Notes: a model not told the origin generated them from the sequence alone. DNA of 64,000 nt from Allochromatium humboldtianum (GCF_013385175.1 NZ_JABZEO010000006.1:186001-250000), one strand, 5' to 3'. Positions 7,954-17,798 are shown, counted from the stretch's first letter. Program-made: numbers and translations.

Positions 7954-10230
7954 TTGAGTATCGATTACGTAGAATTTGGCCAGGCAATGCCTGGCCTTGA
8001 TCCAAAAAATATACAGCATCCGGAAGCGCGGAATCTGCTGGCGGCATGTCTTTGTCACCCGGATTTTGAGGTTATAGAGCTACGCAAACTCGAAATCAAT
8101 ACCTATAGTCGCGCCGATGTTATCGTCGTAGATTGCTGCGATGGAACTATTCCATCCCGTAATTCAGTAGGGATACGGAACCGAGAGCGGCTGGCGCTTT
8201 TTTATTGCTCTGGTTTTCCCCACGAGGTGCGGGCGCTAAGGAGGGATTTCCCTGTAACTTTACACCAAAATCATATCCTTTCAGGCGAACCGGCGTCGCT
8301 ATGTCTTTACTTTGAACCATGGAGTGCTGTCGAACGGGATTGGACCCCTCAACGTCACCTTGAACGCATCCTTTGGTGGCTGCGAGAAACAGCTCTCGGA
8401 ACGCTTCACAGAAGCGATCAGCCGTTGGAATATCTGTACTTCACGCCACCTTACGACATCGTTCTTCCGCCGAATTTTTTGGAAAAAACCGCTACGGATG
8501 GTCAATTACTGTCATTCTTTCCGATCCAGTGTCCTGGCACTAAGCCTCGGATAATCTGGGGGGATTTTATACAAGATTCGTTGGTAAAGAAATATAATTT
8601 GCCTTTTGGGGACTTCCTAGTAATCTCTCCTCAACCTCTAAACCACGGTCCTGTGCAAAGACATCCGCAGACACTCGGTGAATTTCACGACCAATTCAAG
8701 GAAAGAGGCTCTGAAATTATAGGCGATATAAAAGCCGCTTTACGCAATAAAGTCACAAGCGCTGGAATTGAAAAACAGACCGACGTAAGTACACTTCTTT
8801 TAGTGATAACATCAGTCCGACGTGCTCCGGATCAACCACCGGAGCGTTCAGAGACGCAGGCTTTTTTTATTCATGCCGATATTGCAACCATTGGAATCGC
8901 ATCTGGAGCATTAATTGATGGAAGAAACGGAAAATTCTATGTCGATTATTCTATTGGCGAAACTGAATCTGCCGAAAAAAATAAATGGCAAGATTTTGTT
9001 ATCGAACCCATTGGTGTTAAAATTGCAGTCACACCTGAATTCTCACGCAATGCCTCCGATGTGCTTTCGGAGAAAGCGCAATTTCGTGGAGTTCTAGCAG
9101 GAGTTGGCGCCCTTGGAAGTGTTCTAGCTGACTTTTGGGCACGCGAAGGATGGGGGGAATGGACCTACGTAGACGATGACTATGTCTTCCCTCACAACGT
9201 GGTTCGTCACATTGCTCGCAATGAGCATATTGGACGCTCAAAAGTTGAAACAGTCCGAGACTTGACTAACGGCATTTATTATCCCGGACAAATCTCTAAT
9301 ATCGCAATCCATGCCAAAATTTCAGATAGATCTAATGAACGCTTAGCGGAAATGCTAACCTCAGCGGATTTAATTGTCGATGCAACAACCACTCTAGAGG
9401 TTCCTCGTGATTTATCGGTACAGGAATCAGCTCCACGCACAGCATCTGTTTTTTTAACACCATCGGGACATGGCTCCGTCCTTCTTATTGAAGACCATGA
9501 AAAATCTGTACCCCTTCATGCTCTTGAATCCCAGTATTACCGAGCTGTTCTTAATGCTATGTGGGGGGCTAATCACCTTAAAGGACACGCCGGCGAGCTT
9601 TGGGTAGGTGCGGGTTGCCGCGATATTTCGGCAGTTATCTCTTATGAGCTTGTTCAGCTACATGGATCAATGTTAGCACGCCAGTTGCGTAAACTCGCTG
9701 CAAAAGACGAATCACAAATGCGTGTTTGGGAGTTAGATGATGCGTCTGGCACGCTAACTTCTTACAATTTACCCGTTTCTAAAGTAATAATAGAACAGCA
9801 TGGCAAGTGGTGCGTCGTCTGGGATAACGATTTACGGGATAAATTTTTTGCGATGCGTGCGCACAGTCTCCCCAATGAAACAGGCGGAATTATTTTAGGT
9901 TATTTTGACCAAAAGCTAAAAATGCTGCATTTGGTAGATGCTTTGCCTGCTCCGAGTGACAGTGAGTCATCAGTAAACGGTTTTACACGTGGAACAAAAG
10001 GACTTCGTGAAGATCATGAGGAATGTCTGCGCCGTACGGCTCATGTAGTTGACTATGTTGGCGAATGGCATTCGCATCCTCGTGGAGTTACAGCTTGTGC
10101 TAGCGAGCTTGATATGGATCTTATTGCGCATCTATCCACGATGATGGCGCAAGCTGGTTTGCCAGCAATCATGATTATTGTCGGAGAAAATTCGATTAAA
10201 ATACAAATCGGAGAAGCAGATATTTTATGA
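7954..10230 (+). CDS. E2-E1(ThiF)-JAB triple-domain fusion
   Basis: A protein of about 758 residues that combines three ubiquitin-pathway activities. Residues 1-170 look like a bacterial E2 domain: HQNHILSGEPASLCLYFEPW, with Cys117 as the probable catalytic cysteine, and a WWLRETALGTLH helix. Around residue 380 begins a ThiF/E1 adenylation domain (AGVGALGS, then YVDDDYVFPHNVVRH). Residues about 630-750 form a JAB/MPN protease domain with an intact metal site (NETGG, EWHSHPRG, SELD). The start is uncertain: TTG at 7954 has AGGA at 7946-7949, GTG at 7933 has no such site and would overlap the upstream gene. In type II CBASS, Cap2 (E1-E2) and Cap3 (JAB) are separate proteins; here all are in one chain. 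The stop overlaps the next start (ATGA). Confidence 0.85.
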   Translation: MSIDYVEFGQAMPGLDPKNIQHPEARNLLAACLCHPDFEVIELRKLEINTYSRADVIVVDCCDGTIPSRNSVGIRNRERLALFYCSGFPHEVRALRRDFPVTLHQNHILSGEPASLCLYFEPWSAVERDWTPQRHLERILWWLRETALGTLHRSDQPLEYLYFTPPYDIVLPPNFLEKTATDGQLLSFFPIQCPGTKPRIIWGDFIQDSLVKKYNLPFGDFLVISPQPLNHGPVQRHPQTLGEFHDQFKERGSEIIGDIKAALRNKVTSAGIEKQTDVSTLLLVITSVRRAPDQPPERSETQAFFIHADIATIGIASGALIDGRNGKFYVDYSIGETESAEKNKWQDFVIEPIGVKIAVTPEFSRNASDVLSEKAQFRGVLAGVGALGSVLADFWAREGWGEWTYVDDDYVFPHNVVRHIARNEHIGRSKVETVRDLTNGIYYPGQISNIAIHAKISDRSNERLAEMLTSADLIVDATTTLEVPRDLSVQESAPRTASVFLTPSGHGSVLLIEDHEKSVPLHALESQYYRAVLNAMWGANHLKGHAGELWVGAGCRDISAVISYELVQLHGSMLARQLRKLAAKDESQMRVWELDDASGTLTSYNLPVSKVIIEQHGKWCVVWDNDLRDKFFAMRAHSLPNETGGIILGYFDQKLKMLHLVDALPAPSDSESSVNGFTRGTKGLREDHEECLRRTAHVVDYVGEWHSHPRGVTACASELDMDLIAHLSTMMAQAGLPAIMIIVGENSIKIQIGEADIL

Positions 10231-11408
10231 GCGCCAAAAAAGAAAGTACCGAAATCAAAATAGGTTTGGCTCTTTCTGGAGGAGGTGTCCGTGCAGCCGC
10301 TTTTCATGCGGGAGTGCTTCGCTATCTTGCGGAGAAAGAACAACTTGAGATGATTTCTCATGTATCTTCTGTTTCTGGCGGAAGTCTTTTTATAGGGCTT
10401 GTTTTTAACAACGCTCAATATAAATGGCCATCTTCTTCAGAATATTTATCAGCAGTTTTTCCGCAAATTCGGGAATTACTAACCTCTAAATCATTACAAA
10501 GATCCGCAATATTTAACCTGCTTTTAAATCCATTAAATTGGATGTTTATTTTTTCCCGAGCAAATGTTATTGCGCAAACCATAAAATCACTTTGGGGGAT
10601 AAATGTTTTACTAGGTCAAGTAACGCCAAATATTTTATGGTCAATCAATGGCACGGCTGCTGAGACAGGACGTAGGTTCAGATTTAAAAATGGACGGATG
10701 GGTGATTATGAAATAGGGTATGCTGACGCGACCAAATTCCCATTAGCTTCGGCCATGGCAGTCTCGGCAGCATTTCCAGGGGGAATAGGCCCTCTTGTTA
10801 TCAGTGCAAATGAATTTCAATGGTTTAAGAAACCGCAGTGGGATGCACATGATGAGAAAGTAATAAAAAAATTGCCATTTAATAAACTACATCTATACGA
10901 TGGTGGCTTATATGACAATCTTGGGATAGAGCCTATCTTTGACATGGGCACACAACAATTTAAAGATTCAGAGCATGGCAAGGTCAATTATTTTGTCGTT
11001 TCAGATGCTGGGGCTGCACTATCACGTAGTTCTTTACCACATATGCTTAATCCATTGCGTTTCAAGCGGATCGCTGACATTGCTTTTGATCAAACTCGTT
11101 CGCTTCGAGTAAGATCATTTGTTAATTTTTTGCAAAAAAACCCATCAAGCGGCGCTTATCTTCAGATCGGGTCTTTTCCAATAAAAACCATCAAAAGATT
11201 AATGCGCGGGCGCGAGAAAGTAGCCGAACAACTCTTAAATATGAAGTGGTTACAAGAAAATGAGATTGAAGCAGCTGCAAACTATCCGACAACACTTTGC
11301 CAAATGACTACTTCAGATTTCGACCTTCTTGCTAAGCATGGTTGGGAAACAGCTCGCTGGAACGACCTACTACTCGGACAAGGATATATAAATCAATCAG
11401 AAACTTAA
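10227..11408 (+). CDS. patatin-like phospholipase, probable effector
   Basis: A 393-residue patatin-fold lipase. The oxyanion loop LSGGGVRAAAFHAGVL (residues 17-32), the nucleophile Ser50 in SSVSGGS and the catalytic Asp in YDGGLYDNLG (about residue 225) are all present, so it should be active on membrane phospholipids. Related CapV-type patatins are the membrane-degrading effectors of many CBASS systems. It starts within the stop codon of the E2-E1-JAB gene (ATGA), so it is translationally coupled to it. No transmembrane segments are evident. Its AT-rich codon use matches the other two genes of the operon and differs from the core genome, indicating joint transfer. Confidence 0.85.
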   Translation: MSAKKESTEIKIGLALSGGGVRAAAFHAGVLRYLAEKEQLEMISHVSSVSGGSLFIGLVFNNAQYKWPSSSEYLSAVFPQIRELLTSKSLQRSAIFNLLLNPLNWMFIFSRANVIAQTIKSLWGINVLLGQVTPNILWSINGTAAETGRRFRFKNGRMGDYEIGYADATKFPLASAMAVSAAFPGGIGPLVISANEFQWFKKPQWDAHDEKVIKKLPFNKLHLYDGGLYDNLGIEPIFDMGTQQFKDSEHGKVNYFVVSDAGAALSRSSLPHMLNPLRFKRIADIAFDQTRSLRVRSFVNFLQKNPSSGAYLQIGSFPIKTIKRLMRGREKVAEQLLNMKWLQENEIEAAANYPTTLCQMTTSDFDLLAKHGWETARWNDLLLGQGYINQSET

Positions 11409-11443
11409 ATACTCGATACAGCCTTATATTTTAATCTAATTTT

Positions 11444-12475
11444 ACCCGATGCGCGACTTTCTATCCGACTGAAATCAGTCCCTCGAACTGTAGATCGGGG
11501 CGTCCGAGGGAGCGATTGATCCAGATGGCCAGGGTATGAGCGAGTCCCTTACGGGCGATGCGCGCGGTCAAATGCCAGAGATCACGCGCCCAGACCTTTT
11601 GGATGTGGAAGCGCTCGGTCAGTTGCCCAATGACTGTCTCGATGCGGCGCCGGAGGCGTTGTAAGTGGTGTACGAACGCCGGATCGCGGGGATCGCGCAT
11701 ATTGGAGCGGTATGGGGTCTGCAACGCGACATTGACCGCGGCCAGATCGGCGCGCAGCGGCGCGCTGAGATAGCCTTTATCGCCGACGAGTCGCCCGGCG
11801 AGGCGTTCGGTTAACTCCCAGAGTGCCTGGCGCTCGTCGACGTTGGCGGCTGAGAGCGTCAGGCGCGTCATCACGCCCGATGACCCGACGAGCAGATGGC
11901 CATGCAAGCCGTAATAGGCGGTGTCTTTGGCCGCACAATGGCCATAATCGGCCACCTCGGAGAACCGCACGCAGCGTCGGGCGCGCGTGATCACGCACAC
12001 GGGCACCGGAAAGCCGTCGACGAGGTGCAGCGAATCGTCCCGCGCCCCCAAGGCACAGCTCAAGCGTTCCTGGAGGGCTTGCGTCGCCACCCAGAGGTTG
12101 GCCGCTTGGCGCGCAAAGCGACTGCGCGACCCCAACGCAGGAAACCACGCCGCCCAGTGTTGGCGGAAATACGCCCAGATTCGTACATCAGTGTCATAGC
12201 CGAGAAACTCACCGACGACCACCAGCGTGATCGCCTCACTATCACTGAGCTGAGGGGCACGCCCGCGCTGACGCAGGCGCCGCGGCCCCAGCCACGCCTT
12301 GAGCTGATCGTCTACGCAGCAATAGACCACGATGATAAAGTCTTCCAGCAACATGGCCGCCTCCTGAACGCCTCTGAGGTGAATAGAGCCTCTTCTCAGC
12401 GTCGTTCAGACGGCCCTGTCGCGCCAGTCAGACCTCAACCGCCCACACAGCCCGTTAAAAAATCGCACATCGGGT
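11444..12475. mobile_element. IS982-family insertion sequence, intact
   Basis: The 1032-bp element has 17-bp terminal inverted repeats at 11444-11460 (ACCCGATGCGCGACTTT) and 12459-12475 (15 of 17 bases match) and is flanked by the exact 8-bp direct repeat CTAATTTT at 11436-11443 and 12476-12483. The transposase frame is complete. Exact target duplication and a full frame suggest a recent, still mobile insertion. It landed 35 bases behind the patatin stop codon and did not interrupt a recognisable gene. Confidence 0.92.
11461..12354 (-). CDS. IS982-family DDE transposase
   Basis: A 297-residue transposase of normal family length. Visible features are the N-terminal LSDSEAITLVVVGEFLGYDTD segment, the probable catalytic Asp residues in HLVDGFPVPVC and VGDKGYLSAP, and the Glu in RRRIETVIGQLTERF. 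It fills the element between the terminal repeats and ends only 17 bases from the left end of the IS. GC-rich codon use differs from the AT-rich defence operon it sits beside. Confidence 0.92.
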   Translation of the reverse strand: MLLEDFIIVVYCCVDDQLKAWLGPRRLRQRGRAPQLSDSEAITLVVVGEFLGYDTDVRIWAYFRQHWAAWFPALGSRSRFARQAANLWVATQALQERLSCALGARDDSLHLVDGFPVPVCVITRARRCVRFSEVADYGHCAAKDTAYYGLHGHLLVGSSGVMTRLTLSAANVDERQALWELTERLAGRLVGDKGYLSAPLRADLAAVNVALQTPYRSNMRDPRDPAFVHHLQRLRRRIETVIGQLTERFHIQKVWARDLWHLTARIARKGLAHTLAIWINRSLGRPDLQFEGLISVG

Positions 12476-12522
12476 CTAATTTTCTTTTTTTCTACGGCCA
12501 AAATATTATTGGTTGACATTGA

Positions 12523-13511
12523 TCAGTAATCCACGCGCAAGGTCGGACTGTCTTCGGGTCGATGCTTCCGTTTGTCATACAGGCGGGTTGTAGAGACGTT
12601 GGCATGACCAAGCCATTCCTGAACCTTAGCGATATCGGCGTTGTGCTCCAGCGCGTTGGTGGCCGCGGTCGCCCGTAGAGAATGCACACAGAAACCATGC
12701 ACAGCGGTAGTGATGCCGATCCGTTCCCCGTAGTAACGCACCACTTCCTTGTAGATCGAGGTTGGATTCAGCGGTTTGTTGAGCGTGCCCGTGGTGTTGT
12801 TTTTCACGGGGCGAAACAGGGGCCGCCCAGGTCATCGCCATGTCCGGCGGTTTCCAGGTATTCCTTGATCAGCCGCGCCGCCTTGGCGGCGACCGGCACA
12901 AACCGAATCTTGTCGCCCTTGCCTTCGATACGCAGATGCAACACGCCCTCGCGCGACTGGAGATCACGCACGCGCAGCGTGCAGAGTTCTTCGCGCCGCA
13001 GCGCGTGATAGAGCAGGGTCGCCAGAATCGCCCGATCGCGGCGCCCCTTGAGGGAGTCAGCCGGTGGCGCCTCTAGGAGGGCGCGCGCTTGGGCATCGCC
13101 CAGGGCGGGGGTCAGCCCTTCGTTGTGGTTGGCCTTGGGGCGTTTGACCCCGTCGACGGGGTTATGCCCAATGGCGTTGTGCTCGCAGAGATAGTCGAAG
13201 AGCGAGGACAGCGCCGAGAGCTTGCGCCGGATGGTCGAGGAGGCAAGCGCCCGGCGCTCCAAATCCTGACGCCAGGTGATCAGATGGGCGCGAGTGACGA
13301 GACGGAACTCTTCGGGGCGGACAATTCCGACAAACGTCGTAAAGTCTTTGACGTCCTGTTGATAGGCGCGGCGGGTCTTGGGGTTGCCGATGTTGGCAAA
13401 CCACTCCAGCTCAGGGGGCACGTCGGCCAGTCCCTGAAACTCGGCGACGGTCAAGACGCGCGTGGATACAGGTGCCGGCGCGCTGGCGGGAATGCGTGTC
13501 TTCGGTGTCAT
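12523..13511 (-). pseudogene. tyrosine recombinase broken by one frameshift
   Basis: Two frames together form one XerC/D-like recombinase of about 330 residues. The first (13511 to 12804) holds the SAM-like DNA-binding part and the first catalytic Arg (HALRREEL) and Lys (IEGKGDK). The second (12807 to 12523) holds HSLRATA, the [11 protein letters not shown] segment and the nucleophile Tyr. They meet at a run of C about 12815-12822: adding one C restores a continuous [10 protein letters not shown] reading. All catalytic residues survive, so the gene was lost recently, is read by frameshifting, or carries a sequencing error. The IS982 copy lies 48 bases beyond its 3' end. Confidence 0.8.
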
Positions 13512-13874
13512 GTCTCCACCCTACTCCCGATTAGACTTTATCTTGCGTAGATGCGCCGGGCTGCCATTTCAAGCGAAACAGTCGGAATTCGGGCACGAGG
13601 GGCTGGAGCTGAACATGGACAGTTGCCATCGGTATCGGTTGTAGACAGATGTAAGCACGAGGGCTGCCGATCGCTCAGACGACGTTAGGAGGCCGCCGTC
13701 TTTGTGTTCTATCCGGCAATCCGTCAACATCCCGCCACAGATAAAAGCATGACGGGATGTCGCTAGTGGCCTTAATCAACGCAAGACACGGATAAAACAA
13801 CGGCCCGGTCTCGCCATGAATCGCCGATCAGTGAACGTCGGTGATTTTTTCTACGAAGCCTGACGTGGCCATAT
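13512..13874. other. intergenic stretch with an inverted repeat
   Basis: No supported gene. The only notable structure is an inverted repeat with arms at 13727-13737 and 13750-13760 (10 of 11 bases pair, ACATCCCG core) around a 12-base AT-rich loop. It lacks a T-run and could be a recombination or regulatory site next to the recombinase. Confidence 0.45.
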
Positions 13875-14954
13875 TTAGTCGATTTCATCCTCATCTTCAT
13901 CCTCATCCAAGTAAAAGTCGTCGTCACAGCAATCATCCGCCTTATCCCTCTTGTCCGCATTTTTTGTATTCTCACAACCCCAGTCGCAAGGGATAATCTC
14001 GGCGAAGGTCAGCGCATACGCTAGAACTAAATGACAGGCCAACTTCCCTCCGAGATTTTCAAATATCACTCGATTCTGCTCTAACGCCACCACAAGCTCC
14101 ATGCTTGATTGGGCAATCTCATCCGCTTCAGGGCCATCCGGATCACTCTCATAAGAATTCATTCCTTGGCTGAGTTCGAAAATTCTCATTAACATCGAGT
14201 TTGACAAAAATTGCCGCGCCCCCTCCTCAATCACGTCCGCCCAAACCAACACTTGAGCCATAAGAATCTGCGCTTGCAACAGGTCATGTTGGGCCTTAAA
14301 AACAATCAAGCGTTGATTAATATGGCCCGCTAATAACATGACAGACTCCTTAACGGTTTCCTTGTTAAATATTAAGTCGCAAAATATGTCTTTATTAAGA
14401 CTCATCTTTTTTGCAAAAAGAATGTACCGCGTCGTCGGCAAGTTGAGAAAGTAGTCGTACATGTCGGAGTACGGCTCAATCACATTAGCCTCAAACAAGG
14501 AAATCTTGAGAGCCTGAATAAAATTCTTCATATCGAAAGATCGCGCAAACTTTATGTCGCCGCTTTCAATTTTTTTGACTAGGTATAAACTTTGAATAAA
14601 TAGCGCGACTTTTAGATTGCTCCATGTTTCTAAATGAAAATGCGAAAAATCATTACTGTATTCTAAGAGTTTGCTCATGACCGGTGACAACGATGATTTA
14701 TCAATGTTATAGCTGCGCATGATGTTCGTACCAAAATAAATATGACAGACGAAATTCAAAACCTGCTCTTTGATGGAATTACTCCAAAAGGTGATGCGCT
14801 GTGCTTCAAGCGCTTCGATCAGTTTCAAACCAATCTCATCATAAGCTTCTTGCGCGTCTTTGAAACCGCGAATGTATCGTAACGGTGCTTGATCTCTCGC
14901 GGCAATAATGCGCTGCATCGTTGGCGTTGGCGTCAGATCTTCGAGCTCTTTCAC
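13875..14954 (-). CDS. hypothetical helical protein with acidic tail
   Basis: A 359-residue protein from a GTG at 14954 that I do not recognise. It is rich in Leu, Ile, Phe and Met with alternating charges, which suggests an all-helical fold, and it ends in a very acidic tail with a DDCCDDD cluster followed by Glu/Asp repeats. There is no ribosome binding site before the GTG. A perfect AGGAG (15026-15030 on the minus strand) precedes an ATG at 15019 whose frame runs into the GTG frame after a run of seven T (14999-15006 region). One extra T would give a start MITRIFFDEAFCNAFYRLD joined to this protein. The true gene is therefore probably 13875-15019 with a homopolymer frameshift. AT-rich codon use suggests transfer. 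Confidence 0.65.
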   Translation of the reverse strand: MKELEDLTPTPTMQRIIAARDQAPLRYIRGFKDAQEAYDEIGLKLIEALEAQRITFWSNSIKEQVLNFVCHIYFGTNIMRSYNIDKSSLSPVMSKLLEYSNDFSHFHLETWSNLKVALFIQSLYLVKKIESGDIKFARSFDMKNFIQALKISLFEANVIEPYSDMYDYFLNLPTTRYILFAKKMSLNKDIFCDLIFNKETVKESVMLLAGHINQRLIVFKAQHDLLQAQILMAQVLVWADVIEEGARQFLSNSMLMRIFELSQGMNSYESDPDGPEADEIAQSSMELVVALEQNRVIFENLGGKLACHLVLAYALTFAEIIPCDWGCENTKNADKRDKADDCCDDDFYLDEDEDEDEID

Positions 14955-15019
14955 AAGCGATGCGTCAAGACGATAGAAAGCGTTGCAGAACGCTTCATCA
15001 AAAAAATTCTGGTTATCAT

Positions 15020-16102
15020 GATAAACTCCTATTTGCTTATTGCCGTTAAAGACGCTGTAATTTGTTTTTCCTATTCGCTTCTCTAAAGGAGTGCGATCGT
15101 TGCGCGCACCTCAAAAAAGCCGATCGCCACTTAATCAGACCAAAGTTCGAGCGCCTTGGTCGTGAACCGTCGATGTAGCTCGAATCGTTTTGTACTTTAT
15201 AGTGGCTATTTTCTCGTTGACTACCCTGTCAAAATAGGTGATCAGTCGCACCTTGGAATGCCAGCTGGCAATCAAATAAAACGCGGCGTATCACCTCGCC
15301 TCGTGCGCTATGCGTCGAACAATGCTGGTGTTGTGCGCCTCCTCTAAAAACCGTCTCGGTTGTGACATTGGTTCTGTGGTGCGGTTTGTTCTGATTTACA
15401 TGAATTCACGGTCCTGATTGGCGGCGTTGAAACTCTAGCTGTCGTTTACAGCCTATTTGACGACGCCCCATTAGCTGACTCAGCTCAATCCCACCTGAGT
15501 GTTTGGATCTTGCCAATGCGAGGGCGCAGGCTCGAAGGATTGACTAGCGCTGTTTACAGCGTTGCGCTTCGGCATCCGTTTGGGTGAGCCACAGCGGCGA
15601 TCAGCCACACTGCTGTCGGTCTCCTTTACACCCGCGCCGCCGATTCAATGAGCAGACTCCGGAAGATTCGATGCAGCCATGCCTGAAGCCACAGCCGGTG
15701 CCGACACCCAAACGGGATGACATCGACGCACGGCTTTCAGAGGGCTTTACAGCCGCTAGCGACGCGACGCCGCCCGTCTTGGATCGCGAAGAGTGCGAGT
15801 GAGGCTGGGAGGTCGCAGTGATCGCGGAAAGGGGTTGGTCTCCCTTTTCGTCGGTAACGATCAGGAGGCTGGGAGGAGTTGTTTTTTCAGGGACGGCTCA
15901 GGCATGGCGCCCAGCGTACCGGCGAGGAAGTGACGGCATCAGACGAAGACAGCGCGATCTGCCGTGCGGCTAGGCCAGACCGCCGCCTGTTCTAGCGGGT
16001 GAGAGTGACGTTGGGGTAAGCGCCCTTACATCCAAACATGATCGCTCGCAGTTATTTATTTAATAGTAATTTAAATAGCTACTAACAATTAAGGAGATAG
16101 CT
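15020..16102. other. 1.1-kb non-coding region, possible origin or control region
   Basis: No convincing gene. It contains four TTTACA motifs (15445, 15553, 15625, 15746), one of them inside the near-palindrome CGCTGTTTACAGCG (15548-15561), and an inverted repeat with arms at 15573-15586 and 15705-15719. The last 60 bases before 16103 are very AT-rich. Such a layout upstream of a replication-like gene could be an origin, but this is inference. A small frame 15670-15802 has no clear start signal. Confidence 0.35.
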
Positions 16103-17596
16103 ATGAAATTACTCGATATTTTTTTCCTTCTTACGGATGAACAAAAAACAGCATTGGCAGCGGAACTGCCGCGGACGGCGCACGTCATCGGTTGCCCGGG
16201 GAGTACAAAAACAATACAGGTGGCGTCGGCCGCCTCTCCTTTAACGCCTCATAAATTCATGATTCGCGCCTTCAGCGAATCCACGTATGATCAACACGCT
16301 GATGCAAAATCGATCGACGGCTATCAAGTCACAATTAACACAGCCTTATCGACACACGCTCAGGACTGGATTGTATTTAACGATGTCTCTGGAGCCTGTG
16401 AAGTTGCACTGCGGTGTTTGCAGCACTGGCTGGCTTCGAAAGGTTTAAAGCCTGATCGTTTACGCGCTTTTTCACTAAAAAATGCTCGAATTGAAACAGT
16501 CCAGTTGACTTTCCTGGCCGAGCACTTAAATCTGGAAGAGGCCATAGACGCTAAGATCGCGCTGTATAACCATGCCGAAGCTTTACACAATGAAAGCCTA
16601 TCGTTGAAACCAAAAGGACCGGATCGCGTGGAGTGGGCGGGCAGTCGCCGTCATGGAAAATGGACGCTAAAGGCCAAAGATCTCGTGCTCAGCGTCTCCA
16701 ACATGTCAATGTCGGCGATCGAGAACCATGAAAGCCCGATCAATTTTTCCAAGCCTCTACAGTCAGAGCTTTGGCATGAGGCGCAGCGATACCTCATTTT
16801 TGATCTCACACTGGAGGCACGCTGGCTGCAACGGCAAGGTCTCTCCAACCCTTCAGCCTGGAACGGGTCTCAGGTAGGAGCCGAAGATACGGCTATATCT
16901 ACCATTAAGCGTTTAATGTGGGAGGATTTTTCCTTTCGTCGCCGCATTCTGGCGCGCCGGTATCGTCCCTCGACTCAGACCAAGGATGGTCAGCTCATCG
17001 ACTGGTATTACAATCACCGGGATGTTTCGCAGCATCCGTTGATCACGCAGAGCCGCGACCCGAAAGCCATGTTTAAGAAAGCCAATGCGCGGGCTCGTCA
17101 ACAGTTCCATATCGATTACCGTATTCCCTGGGCAACAGTCCAGGAATACCTGTGTCCGGACCTCTCCCACTTCTTGACCTTTATCCATCACAGCCATGTT
17201 TCTCCCGCCCTTAAAGCGCACAGCTTCGGCCCCCTCACATGTAGCGATCTGATTCAGAAGTTGGACGCTCGACTGCCGAAACCTGTGCTAGAGCCTGCGG
17301 CCAAAAAACCACGGCGATCAAGAAAAAAACGCCGCACTACCAGCCTTCCTCCCCCCGCTCTATGGGCTATTCCACCTCAGACTCAAACATTATCGGCCCC
17401 AACCGACGAAGAGGACGCCAGCTCCGATCTTGTCGATAAGAATTTTGAACGCTCTTCCGCGTTTTCAAAGCGAAAAAAACGATCTGCTAAATCCGGACAA
17501 GGCCAGCCATCCAAACGCAAAGCCACGTCTAACTCTAAAAAAACTGGCGGTGTTAAAGTGATTGCCGAAAAGCCATCAACATCTACAAGCAGTTGA
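16103..17596 (+). CDS. putative replication initiator, II/X-like, basic tail
   Basis: A 497-residue protein starting after an ideal AAGGAG site. It shows weak but repeated resemblance to phage/plasmid replication proteins of the II/X type: GYQVTINT, a LQHWLASKGLKPDRL helix, an ARIETVQLTFL strand and later YLIFDLTLEARWLQRQGL. The same pattern occurs in the minus-strand protein at 21742-22782, so the two are probably distant paralogues. After about residue 400 it is a low-complexity basic tail (KKPRRSRKKRRTT, KRKKRSAKSG, KRKATSNSKK) likely to bind nucleic acid. Family assignment is tentative; no database comparison was possible. Confidence 0.45.
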   Translation: MKLLDIFFLLTDEQKTALAAELPRTAHVIGCPGSTKTIQVASAASPLTPHKFMIRAFSESTYDQHADAKSIDGYQVTINTALSTHAQDWIVFNDVSGACEVALRCLQHWLASKGLKPDRLRAFSLKNARIETVQLTFLAEHLNLEEAIDAKIALYNHAEALHNESLSLKPKGPDRVEWAGSRRHGKWTLKAKDLVLSVSNMSMSAIENHESPINFSKPLQSELWHEAQRYLIFDLTLEARWLQRQGLSNPSAWNGSQVGAEDTAISTIKRLMWEDFSFRRRILARRYRPSTQTKDGQLIDWYYNHRDVSQHPLITQSRDPKAMFKKANARARQQFHIDYRIPWATVQEYLCPDLSHFLTFIHHSHVSPALKAHSFGPLTCSDLIQKLDARLPKPVLEPAAKKPRRSRKKRRTTSLPPPALWAIPPQTQTLSAPTDEEDASSDLVDKNFERSSAFSKRKKRSAKSGQGQPSKRKATSNSKKTGGVKVIAEKPSTSTSS

Positions 17597-17798
17597 TCTG
17601 CCTAGATAAGCACTCCGTCGCCATCGGTGCGGTACTCACCGCACCTTACAAAGCAGCAGTTTGATGAAAATCGCGAGATGTCTGCACAAGGATCGCGCCA
17701 AGTGATACGCCTTTCATCGGCGTGTCGGTGCCTACCGATAGCGCTTCATAGCCAGCCCAAAAATCAGGACGAATGTTTACGTAAATCGGACAGTCAAA

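Noticed and set aside
6816-11408. ordinary type II CBASS
   Set aside because: No CD-NTase motif (GS..D.D type) is found in any of the three proteins or neighbours.
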